NCBI RefSeq assembly: GCF_023520895.1
Contig: NZ_CP026029.1
Location: forward strand, 620,001 to 684,000
Direction of reading: 5' to 3'
DNA: 64,000 bases
Source: Paenibacillus sp. PK3_47
GTDB taxonomy: Bacteria > Bacillota > Bacilli > Paenibacillales > Paenibacillaceae
In this document: positions 8,069 through 17,097 of the stretch, piece by piece
Layout: each line of letters opens with the position of its first letter
Position numbering within the stretch: position 1 is the first letter of the stretch
Translations under genes and position numbers: made by a program
The notes under the pieces: model-generated
The model's database searches: none
What the model was told of the DNA's origin: nothing
Seen by the model: only the letters and a program-made list of their open reading frames with translations

Positions 8069-8566
8069 TCATTGATTCCGCAGCAGCCGGTTAACCGTCT
8101 CGCGCCGGACACCGATTAATTGCCCGATTTCTTCCTGTGTCAGCAGATCTGTCAGCTGTGCGCCATAGGAGTATTCATTAAGCCAGCGGGTCAGCAGATC
8201 CATCCGCTCGCCCGGTGTGCCTACCGTGAGGTGATCGATCCGCGTCTGCATAAACCGTACCTTTTCCTGAAGCAAGAGCGCGATCTCCATCACTTTATCC
8301 GGATTTTCACGCAGCTCGCGGTACCATTCTGCAGCCGGAAGCACCTCTACCTCGCTTCTCATCATGGCCACTGCTGTTCCATGCGCCTCCTTTGGCGAAA
8401 TGAGTGAATGATGGGGAACCGTCTCTCCGGGATACAAAAGGTTAAATAATACCATGTTCCCGTTCTCATGCAGCCTTGTTACCTTAAACAGCCCGCTTTT
8501 CACCTTATATAAATAATCGCAGCTGTCTCCCTGGCGGAACAAGGCCTCCCCTTTGTGCAGAATCAT
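8069..8566 (-). CDS. Crp/Fnr family transcriptional regulator
   Basis: A 165-residue regulator with an N-terminal cyclic-nucleotide-binding-type beta-barrel (GEALFRQGDSCDYLYKVKSG) and a C-terminal helix-turn-helix LTQEEIGQLIGVRRETVNRL. ATG 8566 has AAGGAG 8 nt upstream; a longer reading exists but has no support. It is shorter than Crp (about 210) at the N-terminus and its recognition helix lies almost at the C-terminal end. No Cys cluster for an iron-sulfur centre is present, so it is not Fnr-like in redox sensing. Target genes are unknown. Confidence 0.85.
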   Translation of the reverse strand: MILHKGEALFRQGDSCDYLYKVKSGLFKVTRLHENGNMVLFNLLYPGETVPHHSLISPKEAHGTAVAMMRSEVEVLPAAEWYRELRENPDKVMEIALLLQEKVRFMQTRIDHLTVGTPGERMDLLTRWLNEYSYGAQLTDLLTQEEIGQLIGVRRETVNRLLRNQ

Positions 8567-8672
8567 TTCGCTCTCTCCTTTGCGTTCTTTATATATATAT
8601 TTTTGATTATACAGAAATACGCATCCAATTTGGGAGATTATGCAGCAAAAATTACGTCTGACCCTCCATGAC

Positions 8673-8713
8673 CCAAAAAGACCCCCTGCCCGATGGAGTC
8701 GGACAGAAGGTCT
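8673..8713 (-). terminator. Terminator of the fructose operon
   Basis: Minus-strand stem AGACC-TT-CTGTCCGA / TCGGGCAG-GG-GGTCT with a 5-nt loop, followed by TTTTT, 44 bp beyond the fruA stop. Confidence 0.82.
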
Positions 8714-8756
8714 GGAGCCTTGAACCTGAGGCACTTGGCTAAATATACAGTTGCTA

Positions 8757-10688
8757 TTATTGTGTCTTCAGCGGCTTTTTCCACAATCCGAGTGTCAGTC
8801 CGGAGATGACTGCACCGATCAGGACAGCCAGCAGGAACAGCAGGGCATTGCTGGACAAAGCGGCTACAAATATCCCGCCGTGAGGCGCAGGAACGTTAAT
8901 GTTCCACAGCTGGGTCAGGCCGCCGGCAACGGCAGAGCCGATAATGCAGGAGGTCAGGACACGCAGCGGATCAGCGGCAGCGAAAGGAATAGCGCCTTCT
9001 GTAATAAAGGACAATCCCAGAACATAGTTCGTAACCCCGGATTTGCGGTCGGTCTCCGAGAATTTATTCTTGAAGAACGTTGTGGCAAGCGCAATCGCGA
9101 GCGGAGGCACCATACCTCCGGCCATAACGGCTGCCATCATGAGACCGTTGGTGTTGCCGCTGGAGGTGAATACTCCGATAGCAAAGGTATATGCTGCTTT
9201 GTTGAAAGGCCCGCCCATATCGATGGCCATCATTCCGCCGAGAACCAGTCCAAGCAGAACCTTATTTCCTGTACCAAGGTTATTCAGCCCGTCAATCAGC
9301 CCCAGGTTAATCGAGCTGAACACCGGATCGAACAGGTAGTACATAATGGAACCGGTAATCAGAAGGCCGAACACAGGATACAGCAGGATCGGCTTCAAGC
9401 CGTCAAGCGTGCGCGGCAGGCCTGCGAAGACTTTGCGCAGGAGAACAATAACATAACCGGCCAGGAAACCTGCAGCAAGCCCGCCAAGGAAACCTGCATT
9501 GGAATTCAGGGCCATAAAGCCGCCGACCATACCCGGCATCAGGGCAGGGCGGTCACCAATACTGAGTGCAATAAAACCGGCCAGAATCGGAATCAGGAAA
9601 TGGAATGCACCGGTACCGCCGCCGATCGTCTGCAGCAGCTGGAACAGCGGATGATCTTCACCCGCTACCTGCTCAATCAGGAAGGAGATCGCCAGCAGAA
9701 TCCCTCCGCCGACAACAAACGGCAGCATGTGGGAAATACCGCTCATCAGATCCTTGTAGATCTTGCTGCCGATGCTTCCGGATTTCTCTGCAGGAGCATC
9801 GCCGCTGCTCTTGCCTTCACTGCGGTAAATCGGAGCATCTCCGTTCATTGCCTTCGTAATCAGTTCTTCAGTCTTGCGGATGCCGTCGCTGACCGGTCTT
9901 TGCAGTACCGGTTTGCCGGCGAAACGGGCCATTTCCACGTTTTTATCAGCAGCGATGATAACACCGCTGGCACGGCGGATTTCATCTGCGGTCAGCACAT
10001 TCTGTGCACCTTCAGAGCCGTTCGTCTCTACGCGGATATTAACTCCCATTTCCAGCGCCTTTTTCTTAAGGGCATCTTCTGCCATAAAGGTATGCGCGAT
10101 CCCTGTAGGACAGGCTGTAACAGCAACGACAAAGCTTTGTGAATCCGGATTGCCGACGATCACGCGTTCAGGCTCGGCTTTGGCAGCTGCAGCCGCTTTC
10201 CGCTCCTCTTTCTCCTTCGCCTTGGCTTCCTCTTCCGCCTGCTTGCTGTCAAATAACGCACTAACTTCATCAGGCGTAGCGGCATTCATCAGCTTCTCAA
10301 TGAACTCGCTTTCAATGAGCAATCTTGACAAAGCGGCCAACGTGCGCAGATGCATATTGCCCGCGCCGTCCGGGGCGGCAATCATAAAGAATAATTTGGC
10401 CGGCTCATCATCGAGTGAGGCAAAATCGACCCCGGTTCTGCTCTTGGCAAATACAACTGTGGCTTCCTTAACCGCAGTGGTCTTGGCATGCGGCATGGCA
10501 ATCCCGCCGCCGATGCCTGTGCTGGACTGTTCTTCACGGGCCAGAATCTTTTCTTTGAACAGCTTCTTGTCTGTAATTCTGCCGCTTGCCGCCAGACTCG
10601 CGATCAGTTCATCAATCGCCGCTTCCTTGGTCGTAGCCTGCAGATCCATAATCATTGTTTCTTTTATCATAAGATCTGTAATTCTCAT
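8757..10688 (-). CDS. fruA: PTS fructose transporter, fused EIIABC
   Basis: A 643-residue fused permease that imports fructose and phosphorylates it to fructose 1-phosphate. EIIA occupies about residues 1-150 with active His67 in GGIAMPHAK; an Ala/Glu/Lys-rich linker (150-175) follows; EIIB has active Cys193 in VAVTACPTGIAHT; EIIC covers about 300-640 with the helices of the fructose family. ATG 10688 is chosen (GGGGAG 9 nt upstream) over a TTG three codons earlier. It is the last gene of fruR-fruK-fruA, 39 bp after fruK, and is followed by a terminator. Confidence 0.95.
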   Translation of the reverse strand: MRITDLMIKETMIMDLQATTKEAAIDELIASLAASGRITDKKLFKEKILAREEQSSTGIGGGIAMPHAKTTAVKEATVVFAKSRTGVDFASLDDEPAKLFFMIAAPDGAGNMHLRTLAALSRLLIESEFIEKLMNAATPDEVSALFDSKQAEEEAKAKEKEERKAAAAAKAEPERVIVGNPDSQSFVVAVTACPTGIAHTFMAEDALKKKALEMGVNIRVETNGSEGAQNVLTADEIRRASGVIIAADKNVEMARFAGKPVLQRPVSDGIRKTEELITKAMNGDAPIYRSEGKSSGDAPAEKSGSIGSKIYKDLMSGISHMLPFVVGGGILLAISFLIEQVAGEDHPLFQLLQTIGGGTGAFHFLIPILAGFIALSIGDRPALMPGMVGGFMALNSNAGFLGGLAAGFLAGYVIVLLRKVFAGLPRTLDGLKPILLYPVFGLLITGSIMYYLFDPVFSSINLGLIDGLNNLGTGNKVLLGLVLGGMMAIDMGGPFNKAAYTFAIGVFTSSGNTNGLMMAAVMAGGMVPPLAIALATTFFKNKFSETDRKSGVTNYVLGLSFITEGAIPFAAADPLRVLTSCIIGSAVAGGLTQLWNINVPAPHGGIFVAALSSNALLFLLAVLIGAVISGLTLGLWKKPLKTQ

Positions 10689-10727
10689 AAATCTCAACTC
10701 CCCGGGTTCCTTTAGGATTATGCCTGT

Positions 10728-11639
10728 CTATAGTTGTGTTACCTGAATGACGGAGCGGAGCTGCTCAATGAATGGCCTTGCCGCCAAATCATCCGAGAAG
10801 GCTGTAGCACTTCCAGAAGCCACCCCGGCGCGGAAAGCTTCCTGTACATCTCCGGTGGCTGACAATGTGCCTACAAAACCTGCGATCATGGAATCGCCTG
10901 CGCCTACAGAGTTCTTTACTTGGCCTGACGGAGCGTTCGCGTAATATACAGCTTGCTCCGTAATGAACAGCGCGCCATCTCCGGCCATAGAAACCAGTAC
11001 ATGTCTGGCTCCCGCCTCCAGCAGCTTGCGTCCGTAAGTAATAATCTCTTCACGGGTATTAATCGTGACTCCGAACAATTCCGCCAGCTCATGGTGATTA
11101 GGCTTCACCAGCAGCGGCCCATGAACCAGAGCCTGCTGCAGAGGCTTGCCTGTCGTATCAATGACGAATTCTGCCTCCCGCTGCTTGCATACAGCAATCA
11201 GCCTGTCATAGAAGTTTTTGCCGAGTGACGGCGGAATACTGCCGGACAAGACGACAATATCACCCTTCTGCAGAGCTTCCAGCTTGTGAATAAGTGCGAT
11301 TGCTTCAGTGTCCGAAATTTCCGGACCGGCTCCGTTAATTTCCGTCTCTTCACCGGACTTGAGCTTAATATTGATTCGGGTATCGCCGTTTACAGTTACG
11401 AAATCACTGGAGATTCCTTCTTCGGCCAGCCAGTCCTTAATGTAACGTCCGGTAAAACCGCCTAGAAAGCCGGTAGCAATATTCCCGATTTCCAGCTGGT
11501 TAAGCACACGTGATACATTGATACCCTTGCCGCCGGGAAGCTTTAAATCACGGTTCATCCGGTTCAGGCCGCCCAGTCTAAAGTCCTCAACTTCCACGAT
11601 ATAGTCAATGGAAGGATTAAGTGTTACTGTGTAGATCAT
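10728..11639 (-). CDS. fruK: 1-phosphofructokinase
   Basis: A PfkB-family kinase of 303 residues that converts fructose 1-phosphate to fructose 1,6-bisphosphate. The N-terminal GGKGINVSRVL and C-terminal NSVGAGDSMIAGFVG motifs (catalytic Asp in GAGD) are intact. ATG 11639 has GAGGG 6 nt upstream; an ATG two codons earlier is too close to that site. It lies between fruR and fruA in one operon, matching the B. subtilis fruRKA order, which supports the fructose assignment over tagatose 6-phosphate kinase. Confidence 0.94.
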   Translation of the reverse strand: MIYTVTLNPSIDYIVEVEDFRLGGLNRMNRDLKLPGGKGINVSRVLNQLEIGNIATGFLGGFTGRYIKDWLAEEGISSDFVTVNGDTRINIKLKSGEETEINGAGPEISDTEAIALIHKLEALQKGDIVVLSGSIPPSLGKNFYDRLIAVCKQREAEFVIDTTGKPLQQALVHGPLLVKPNHHELAELFGVTINTREEIITYGRKLLEAGARHVLVSMAGDGALFITEQAVYYANAPSGQVKNSVGAGDSMIAGFVGTLSATGDVQEAFRAGVASGSATAFSDDLAARPFIEQLRSVIQVTQL

Positions 11640-11672
11640 GTTCATCCCTCATTATTGTGTATTACCGGCCCC

Positions 11673-12437
11673 TTAGGCCAAGGTGTGGTCTATATCCATA
11701 CGCTGAAGCTCCTGAATGAATCTCTCCGGCGTATCCGTATCGAGTATATAATGATCAATCTCCTGCAGATCAGCTACTTTGGCAAAGGATACCTGGCCGA
11801 TTTTGCTGTGGTCTGCCACGAGGATGGCCTGCTTGGCGACGGATATCATTTTGCGCTTGGTTGCGGCTTCCAGCATGTTAGGCGTTGTTATGCCTTCGTA
11901 AAGATCCAGCCCGTTGGTTCCCAGAAAAGCCTTGTCCACCCGGACCATCTCCAAAGAACGCTCTGTCATCGGACCGACAAAGGCCATCGTATCCGGCCGC
12001 AGCATCCCGCCTGTGATGGACACTTCCAAATTGCGGCAGTCCTTCAGCTCATTCAGGGCCATAATCGAATTGGTGATGATCTTCAGATTGGAAAACTGCT
12101 TAAGCTCTCTGGCAATCTGCAGAGTGGTTGTGCCTCCGTCAAGCAGAATCGCATCTCCTTCATCGATCAACCGGACCGCTTCGCGGGCAATCCGCAGCTT
12201 CTCTTCCGAGAAATGCTCTTCCTTATCCGATACAGCGGCCTCAAAGCTTACACTTTGCAGGGACACTGCACCGCCATGGGTACGCTTCAGCAGCCGCGCT
12301 TCCTCCAGCTCCTTGAGATCCCGCCGCACTGTAGATTCCGATACACCCAGCTGCCTGCTGAGCTCCTGAACCGATCCGCGGGTATGCTTCTCAACATACT
12401 GCACGATGCTCCGCTTTCGCTCTTCTTCAAACAGCAC
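11673..12437 (-). CDS. fruR: DeoR-family repressor of the fructose operon
   Basis: A 254-residue DeoR regulator: N-terminal helix-turn-helix RGSVQELSRQLGVSESTVRRDLKEL, the linker with RTHGGAV, then a sugar-phosphate sensor domain with LLDGGTTTLQIAREL and ILVADHSKIGQVSF. It starts with GTG, with GGAGTG 7 nt upstream. Members of this family beside fruK/fruA repress the operon until fructose 1-phosphate accumulates. It is the first gene of its own operon, and tandem operator-like repeats lie at the promoter, so autoregulation is inferred. Confidence 0.92.
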   Translation of the reverse strand: MLFEEERKRSIVQYVEKHTRGSVQELSRQLGVSESTVRRDLKELEEARLLKRTHGGAVSLQSVSFEAAVSDKEEHFSEEKLRIAREAVRLIDEGDAILLDGGTTTLQIARELKQFSNLKIITNSIMALNELKDCRNLEVSITGGMLRPDTMAFVGPMTERSLEMVRVDKAFLGTNGLDLYEGITTPNMLEAATKRKMISVAKQAILVADHSKIGQVSFAKVADLQEIDHYILDTDTPERFIQELQRMDIDHTLA

Positions 12438-12501
12438 AGGAATTCACTCCTAACTGTACTTGCAATTTAGATGATTTGTTACGATCAAAATTGATTATTA
12501 T

Positions 12502-12590
12502 TGATCATTTGTGCTCATTTATGATTGTAACAGCGTTTTCATACGCTGTAAAGTGTATTTTTGCAGTTCCCTGCTCATTTTTGCTCATTT
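12502..12590 (-). promoter_or_regulatory. fruRKA promoter with paired operators and cre-like site
   Basis: On the minus strand -35 TTTACA (12547-12552) and -10 TACAAT (12524-12529) are 17 bp apart. The sequence TGCTCATTT (or TGATCATTT once) occurs four times, as two tandem pairs 10 bp apart: 12502 and 12512 over the transcription start, 12572 and 12582 upstream of -35. The two pairs are exactly 70 bp apart, suited to cooperative or looped FruR binding. ATGAAAACGCTGTTA (12528-12542, minus strand) matches the CcpA cre consensus at 14 of 15 positions and lies between -35 and -10, so glucose repression is likely. Confidence 0.75.
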
Positions 12591-12709
12591 AGTATTGCCA
12601 TCTATTCTTAGATCATCCGCTTTCTCGAAATAAGCTCCTGATCGCCTATCTCATCTTGACAGCTTCGTACATATCTATACTACATACGGGAAAAAGCGGG
12701 TGAAGATGG

Positions 12710-13000
12710 ATGGCCTATAACTACAGCCGCGGATCGGGAAAACGGAACAGCAGCGGCAGACAATACCGTAACAACAGCACAACCGGCAGCAGTCCGGTTG
12801 AAACCGAAGAGCTAAGCGCGGAAGATCTTGAGATCATCGCCGCCGGACTGTCGACGCTGGGTGAATTCTTCGGTTTTCTCGCCCTGCTTAAAGCGAGGGA
12901 AGTAACCAAAAGTACGGGCGGCCAGGTTGACGTTGACCCTGTTCTGTTCATCCAGTCCAGAAAAAAAGCGGCCAGACGTAAATCCCGCCGGCCGCGTTAA
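12710..13000 (+). CDS. Small hypothetical protein, basic termini
   Basis: A 96-residue protein I do not recognise. The N-terminus is Ser/Asn/Arg-rich and low in complexity; the middle has an acidic-amphipathic stretch EELSAEDLEIIAAGLSTLGEFFGFLALL; the C-terminus is strongly basic (RKKAARRKSRRPR). The hydrophobic centre is short for a true membrane helix. GGGTGA lies about 8 nt before the ATG. It converges with the next gene at 13 bp distance. The basic tail could bind nucleic acid or surfaces, but that is only a guess. Confidence 0.6.
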   Translation: MAYNYSRGSGKRNSSGRQYRNNSTTGSSPVETEELSAEDLEIIAAGLSTLGEFFGFLALLKAREVTKSTGGQVDVDPVLFIQSRKKAARRKSRRPR

Positions 13001-13013
13001 ACTGCATCATCAT

Positions 13014-13484
13014 TTACGATTCCAGAGGGATCGCATGATGCTGCTCAAATATGGTATTTACTCTGTCCGGGTCCTCTTCTTCTTCCAAAGTTACAAGGAC
13101 GATAATATGCTCTTTAGCGGCATGCCCGGCATACTTCTGTGCATCCTCTTCCGGAATTCCGCTGCTGATCAGACTGACTACCAGCCCGTCCCCCTCAATG
13201 TCAGCTCCTGCCAGCTTGCGCGCTGCCGGCCCTGCCGCCACAGCGCTGTCAGCCACCATATCCAGTCCTACGCCAAGGCCTCTTGCTGTGCCGAACAAGC
13301 CTCCATTACCGGCTCCGGCTTCTGTATTTCCAATGCCTGTATCTTCACTGAGGATTTCCAGTGTATTTTTCTGCTTCGTTACAGCGGAAATATTCTTTTT
13401 ATGGATTCCGTTCTCCTTCAGGGCCTCTATGGCAAGCGAGGCGTCGCTCCGGTGCCCAAAAATACCTACTATCATCGTAGTCAT
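13014..13484 (-). CDS. General stress protein 17M-like (YflT-domain) protein
   Basis: A 156-residue protein with the general-stress-protein 17M type fold: N-terminal MIVGIFGHRSDASLAIEALKENG resembling the YflT start, then a Gly/Ala-rich middle segment (GGLFGTARGLGVGLDMVADSAVAAGP) that may insert between membranes or pack as a helical hairpin, then SGIPEEDAQKYAGHAAKEHIIVLVT. This C-terminal motif is typical of the family. AGGAGG lies 9 nt before the start. Family members are induced by general stress, but their biochemical role is unknown. No sigma-B promoter was confidently identified. Confidence 0.75.
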   Translation of the reverse strand: MTTMIVGIFGHRSDASLAIEALKENGIHKKNISAVTKQKNTLEILSEDTGIGNTEAGAGNGGLFGTARGLGVGLDMVADSAVAAGPAARKLAGADIEGDGLVVSLISSGIPEEDAQKYAGHAAKEHIIVLVTLEEEEDPDRVNTIFEQHHAIPLES

Positions 13485-13710
13485 ATCTGATCGCCTCCTG
13501 TTATTGCGATATTAACCGCCTCCACTGCAGCTTAAACCGGGCAGGGCCTGCCGCTGCCGGAAGGCTGTGAATCATTCTCTAGCATTTCGGTTATAAAGAT
13601 AGAATCAGGATGCTATAGACCCGCTATGCAACTAATGAAATCATCCGTCGTATTGTATTCCTGATGCTGTTACATAAACATATTTGAATAGGATAGGGGG
13701 ATGCCGCACT

Positions 13711-14811
13711 GTGCAACAAAGCAAGTATTTTCGGACAAGCCTGGCCATTATCGCTTTCTTGACGATTCTGTATCTGGGCTCCAAAGTCATCTTTCTGTTC
13801 AGGCCGCTGCTGGCCATCATTAATCTGCTGATCGTGCCGATGATGCTGTCAGGCTTCATGTATTATCTCCTGCGGCCCGTTGTCAAATTTATGGAGAAGA
13901 AAAAGATTCCGCGTGCACTGGCTATATTGCTGATATACCTCGTCATTGCCGGATTATTCGTACTGTTCTGGATCCTGGTCTGGCCGACACTCCGGGAGCA
14001 GATCCAAAATTTTATCGACAACACCCCATACCTGGTCCAAGGGCTGCAGAACCAGTTCACACAGCTGCAGAATGATCCTTCCCTGTCACGTTTTTTCCAG
14101 GGGGATACTAATCTGACTGCACGGATTTCGGATTATGTGAACGACGCCATTGCCTGGGTCACCAACTCCTTTACCAATTTGATCGGGGTGGTATCCAGCA
14201 TTGTAGTTGTCATCGCTACATTGCCGATTATTCTCTATTACATGCTTAAGGATGGACACAAGCTGTCCCCTATCCTGCAGGGCCTGATTCCCAAAAAGTT
14301 CCGCAAGGAAGGCCAGGAAATGTTCAAAGAAATCGACGGTGCGCTCAGCAGCTTTATCGTTACCCGTGTGCTCCTGAATGTGGTGCTGGGAATCATGCTG
14401 TACATCGGCTTTCTCATTATCGGACTGCCGTACGCGCTGCTGCTGGCCCTCATTTCCATACCGCTGAATTTCATTCCCTATGTAGGTTCCCTGCTGGCGT
14501 CTGTACCGGTGGTAATTGTAGGCTTTATCGAATCACCGTCTATGGCGGTCTGGTCTGTGGTCATTATTCTGGTGGCCCAGCAGATTCAGGATAATGTGCT
14601 CTCACCGATTATTTACGGGAAATCACTGGATGTGCATCCACTGACGACAGTGGTCATTGTCCTTGTCGGAGGCGATTTCTTCGGACTTATCGGTGTATTG
14701 ATTGCTCTTCCTGTCTATATGATTGTCAAAATCATTTTCCTGCGGATCTATGAGATTATCGTCACCGAACGGGAGGATGAAGTTAAAGTCATTAAAGAGG
14801 AGCAGCTCTAG
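13711..14811 (+). CDS. AI-2E family transporter (YueF/PerM type)
   Basis: A 366-residue integral membrane protein with about seven to eight helices and the AI-2E (former UPF0118) layout: two N-terminal hairpins, a soluble central segment (about 90-150), and the C-terminal motif IYGKSLDVHPLTTVVIVLVGGDFFGLIGVLIALP. Members have been linked to autoinducer-2 export, sodium/proton exchange and other small-solute flux; the substrate cannot be assigned here. GTG 13711 is preferred, with AGGGGG 10 nt upstream. It is followed by a shared hairpin terminator. Confidence 0.88.
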   Translation: MQQSKYFRTSLAIIAFLTILYLGSKVIFLFRPLLAIINLLIVPMMLSGFMYYLLRPVVKFMEKKKIPRALAILLIYLVIAGLFVLFWILVWPTLREQIQNFIDNTPYLVQGLQNQFTQLQNDPSLSRFFQGDTNLTARISDYVNDAIAWVTNSFTNLIGVVSSIVVVIATLPIILYYMLKDGHKLSPILQGLIPKKFRKEGQEMFKEIDGALSSFIVTRVLLNVVLGIMLYIGFLIIGLPYALLLALISIPLNFIPYVGSLLASVPVVIVGFIESPSMAVWSVVIILVAQQIQDNVLSPIIYGKSLDVHPLTTVVIVLVGGDFFGLIGVLIALPVYMIVKIIFLRIYEIIVTEREDEVKVIKEEQL

Positions 14812-14840
14812 CACTACGAACGCTGTAACTGAATAAAACG

Positions 14841-14882
14841 ACAACGGCTGCGCCTCCTTGATCAGGATGGCGCAGCCGTTGT
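14841..14882. terminator. Bidirectional terminator between convergent genes
   Basis: A perfect 14-bp inverted repeat, ACAACGGCTGCGCC / GGCGCAGCCGTTGT, lies between the convergent transporter gene and the hypothetical gene at 14907. T-rich sequence follows on the minus strand and, more weakly, on the plus strand. Confidence 0.75.
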
Positions 14883-14906
14883 TGCTTGATCTATTATCCC
14901 TCTAAG

Positions 14907-15311
14907 TCAGCCCCGCAGGGAACGGACTACAAAAATATGTGTACCCTTCATCAGATTCTGCCCGTTCTGAAGCGTAACGGATCCCTTGGTATGTGAAATG
15001 ATCGTTGTGTTGTAGGCAACCAGCTGATCACCTTTCCATACCGTTACCGCTGATTTAAAATATACGGCATTGTCAAACTGCAGCCGCTCCCGCATAACAT
15101 ATCCGACGGAGTGGAGTACCGGGGGCAAGGCCCTTTCCTTGGGGGCCAAAGCTTTGATAAATACAATATCGCGAAAAGGTACCGCTATCTCCTGATGGCC
15201 GATGACGGCCACCGAGGCCGCAAGATCCCATCTGCGCAGCACCCCCTTCAAAATCGTGTAGGGCTCTGCACCGCAATACATAATAACCGGTTTGCCAACC
15301 CAATGCTTCAT
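14907..15311 (-). CDS. Hypothetical protein
   Basis: A 134-residue soluble protein I do not recognise. It begins MKHWVGKPVIMYCGAEPYTI and has a pattern of short beta strands with few long helices. A single Cys lies at position 13. It ends 34 bp before the convergent-strand neighbour region and starts 34 bp after the ung stop codon on the same strand, so it could be cotranscribed downstream of ung. Composition and codon use look like neighbouring genes, arguing for a real gene rather than a chance frame. Confidence 0.6.
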   Translation of the reverse strand: MKHWVGKPVIMYCGAEPYTILKGVLRRWDLAASVAVIGHQEIAVPFRDIVFIKALAPKERALPPVLHSVGYVMRERLQFDNAVYFKSAVTVWKGDQLVAYNTTIISHTKGSVTLQNGQNLMKGTHIFVVRSLRG

Positions 15312-15345
15312 TGCCCCACCCCTTCCTCTGCGTCCATAACACCTG

Positions 15346-16014
15346 TTAAATACCAGGTATGGACCAATCTATTTGTTCAAGACCGTGCGACTCCAGATAC
15401 TGGTTCGCTCTGGAAAACGGACGGCTGCCAAGAAAGCCGCGGTGAGCAGAGAACGGGCTCGGATGAGGCGACTCAATGACCAAATGCCTGGCTCTGTCAA
15501 TAAAAGCCCCTTTTTGCTGCGCATGACTGCCCCACAAAATAAACACCATCGGTTCAGTCCGCTCATTCAGCTTCTCCATAATCGCATCCGTAAATGTCTC
15601 CCAGCCCAGTCCCTTGTGTGAGTTAGGCTGGCCTTCACGGACAGTCAACACTGCATTCAGCATCAGTACACCCTCCTGGGCCCAATGCAGAAGATAACCA
15701 TGATTAGGCGGCGTTAATCCGAGATCATCATGCAGCTCTGTATAAATATTGCGGAGTGAAGGCGGAATCCGCACCCCGGGCTTCACCGAGAAGCTGAGTC
15801 CATGGGCTTGTCCCGCGCCGTGATAAGGATCCTGTCCCAGAATGACCACCCGCGTGCTGTTATATGGCGTCAGCTTAAGTGCCGAGAACAGCAGATCTTT
15901 GGGCGGGTACACTGTAAATTGCTTATATTCATGCGCCAGTGCATAGCGCAGCTCGTTGAAATAGGGCTTCTGCGTCTCCTCCTGCAGCACCTCGTCCCAA
16001 TCGTTGCCGAACAT
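15346..16014 (-). CDS. ung: Uracil-DNA glycosylase, family 1
   Basis: A 222-residue base-excision repair enzyme that removes uracil from DNA. The water-activating motif GQDPYHG (Asp62), the uracil-binding LMLNAVLTV, and the C-terminal leucine-loop HPSPFSAHRGFLGSRPFS are all complete. ATG 16014 is chosen over the ATG two codons earlier, because AAGGAG is 7 nt before the former and almost touching the latter. Length is normal for bacterial Ung. A strong hairpin separates it from the upstream RNase HI gene on the same strand. Confidence 0.97.
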   Translation of the reverse strand: MFGNDWDEVLQEETQKPYFNELRYALAHEYKQFTVYPPKDLLFSALKLTPYNSTRVVILGQDPYHGAGQAHGLSFSVKPGVRIPPSLRNIYTELHDDLGLTPPNHGYLLHWAQEGVLMLNAVLTVREGQPNSHKGLGWETFTDAIMEKLNERTEPMVFILWGSHAQQKGAFIDRARHLVIESPHPSPFSAHRGFLGSRPFSRANQYLESHGLEQIDWSIPGI

Positions 16015-16075
16015 CCCCATTCTCCTTCCCCAACTTGCCTGTAATTATCATTCTTTACCTATAATTAACCATTAT

Positions 16076-16101
16076 ATAAGGCTTGTCCCCGCAAGCCTTA
16101 T
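16076..16101 (-). terminator. Hairpin between RNase HI and ung genes
   Basis: A perfect 10-bp inverted repeat ATAAGGCTTG / CAAGCCTTAT with a 6-nt loop. It lacks a long T run, so it may be a weak terminator after the RNase HI gene or an element in the ung leader. Confidence 0.5.
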
Positions 16102-16134
16102 AACCGGAGTTTGTTCAGAGATTAGGCGGGAGGC

Positions 16135-16797
16135 TTACTTCCGTCCGTAATCCGCTTTGATCTCTCCCCATTCCTTGGTCTGCCATTTCAGTACCTTGTT
16201 GCTGTAAGTATTGTTCTCCAGCCATTGCTCCGCACGGTCAATCAGGGTCCAGATTTCCGCAGTGGAAGCATCACGCGGAAGGGTTGTAGCAACCTTTTTC
16301 TGTTTGACCCATTTCATGGCATTGACAGAATCGCTATACACTGTCTTGCTGCTGCCTTCCTTCTTCAGCAGTGCAAGCGCGTGGACAATGGCCAGAAACT
16401 CCCCGAGATTATTCGTCCCCTTCTTAATAGGCCCGCAAGAGAAGATAATATCGCCAGTCTGCGTATCTACTCCCTTATACTCGACAGGTCCGGGATTGCC
16501 CCGTGTACCTACATCGACAGAAATACTGTCATAATCAATTTCTGCAGATGTCTCTACAGAGGCGCTTCGTCCCTTGTAGCTTGACGCTTTGGCTTTGCCT
16601 GCACCGGATGCGGCCGCTCCCGTACCCCAGTTGCCTTTCCAGCCTGCCTTGTATGCAGCATCTGCCGCCGCTTTGGATTCGTAGGATTTATATTTTGCAC
16701 CTGTGTAGTGGTCAGTCTGGGCCTGACACTCCGCCCAGGTACTGTAAACTCCCGGCTGTTTGCCTTCCCATACCACATAATATTTTTGCTTAGCCAC
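16135..16797 (-). CDS. Ribonuclease HI with N-terminal viroplasmin domain
   Basis: A 220-residue RNase H that cleaves RNA in RNA-DNA hybrids. Residues about 3-48 form the caulimovirus-viroplasmin-like hybrid-binding domain (YYVVWEGKQPGVYSTWAEC and YKSYESKAAADAAYKAGW), also found in eukaryotic RNase H1. A Ser/Ala/Gly linker follows, then the catalytic domain with Asp in SVDVGTRGNPGP, Glu in NNLGEF, Asp in YSDS and the last Asp in KADYGRK. GTG 16797 has GAAGGGG 8 nt upstream. The domain order matches B. halodurans-type enzymes. Confidence 0.92.
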   Translation of the reverse strand: MAKQKYYVVWEGKQPGVYSTWAECQAQTDHYTGAKYKSYESKAAADAAYKAGWKGNWGTGAAASGAGKAKASSYKGRSASVETSAEIDYDSISVDVGTRGNPGPVEYKGVDTQTGDIIFSCGPIKKGTNNLGEFLAIVHALALLKKEGSSKTVYSDSVNAMKWVKQKKVATTLPRDASTAEIWTLIDRAEQWLENNTYSNKVLKWQTKEWGEIKADYGRK

Positions 16798-17097
16798 GGA
16801 TACAGCCCCTTCTGCACGCAAATAAATTCATCAGAAGAATATTGTAATCCAAATGACGGGCATATTGGAAGTCCATTTATCATGACAGCCCGCTGCCGCA
16901 GCAATTCTCAGGATAATCCGGCCGACATGCGTTCATACTACACAGAGGTTATTCATCCGTCACACCGCTAAAATTGTACAGTTTCAGCCTACGGACTGGC
17001 GGATATTGTGCCGCTCCCCTATGAAGCTATTTTACCATCCGCAAAACGCTTGGCACCTAAAGATATTGCTTTACACATTTAAAAGGAGGCCTACACC

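Noticed and set aside
8751..10142. 463-codon open frame on the + strand antisense to fruA
   Set aside because: Fully inside the well-supported fruA gene, with atypical His/Gln/Arg-rich composition typical of antisense shadows.
16503..16971. Plus-strand open frames over the RNase HI start and upstream region
   Set aside because: No ribosome binding site and mostly antisense to the RNase HI gene; the remaining 275-bp divergent region shows no gene.
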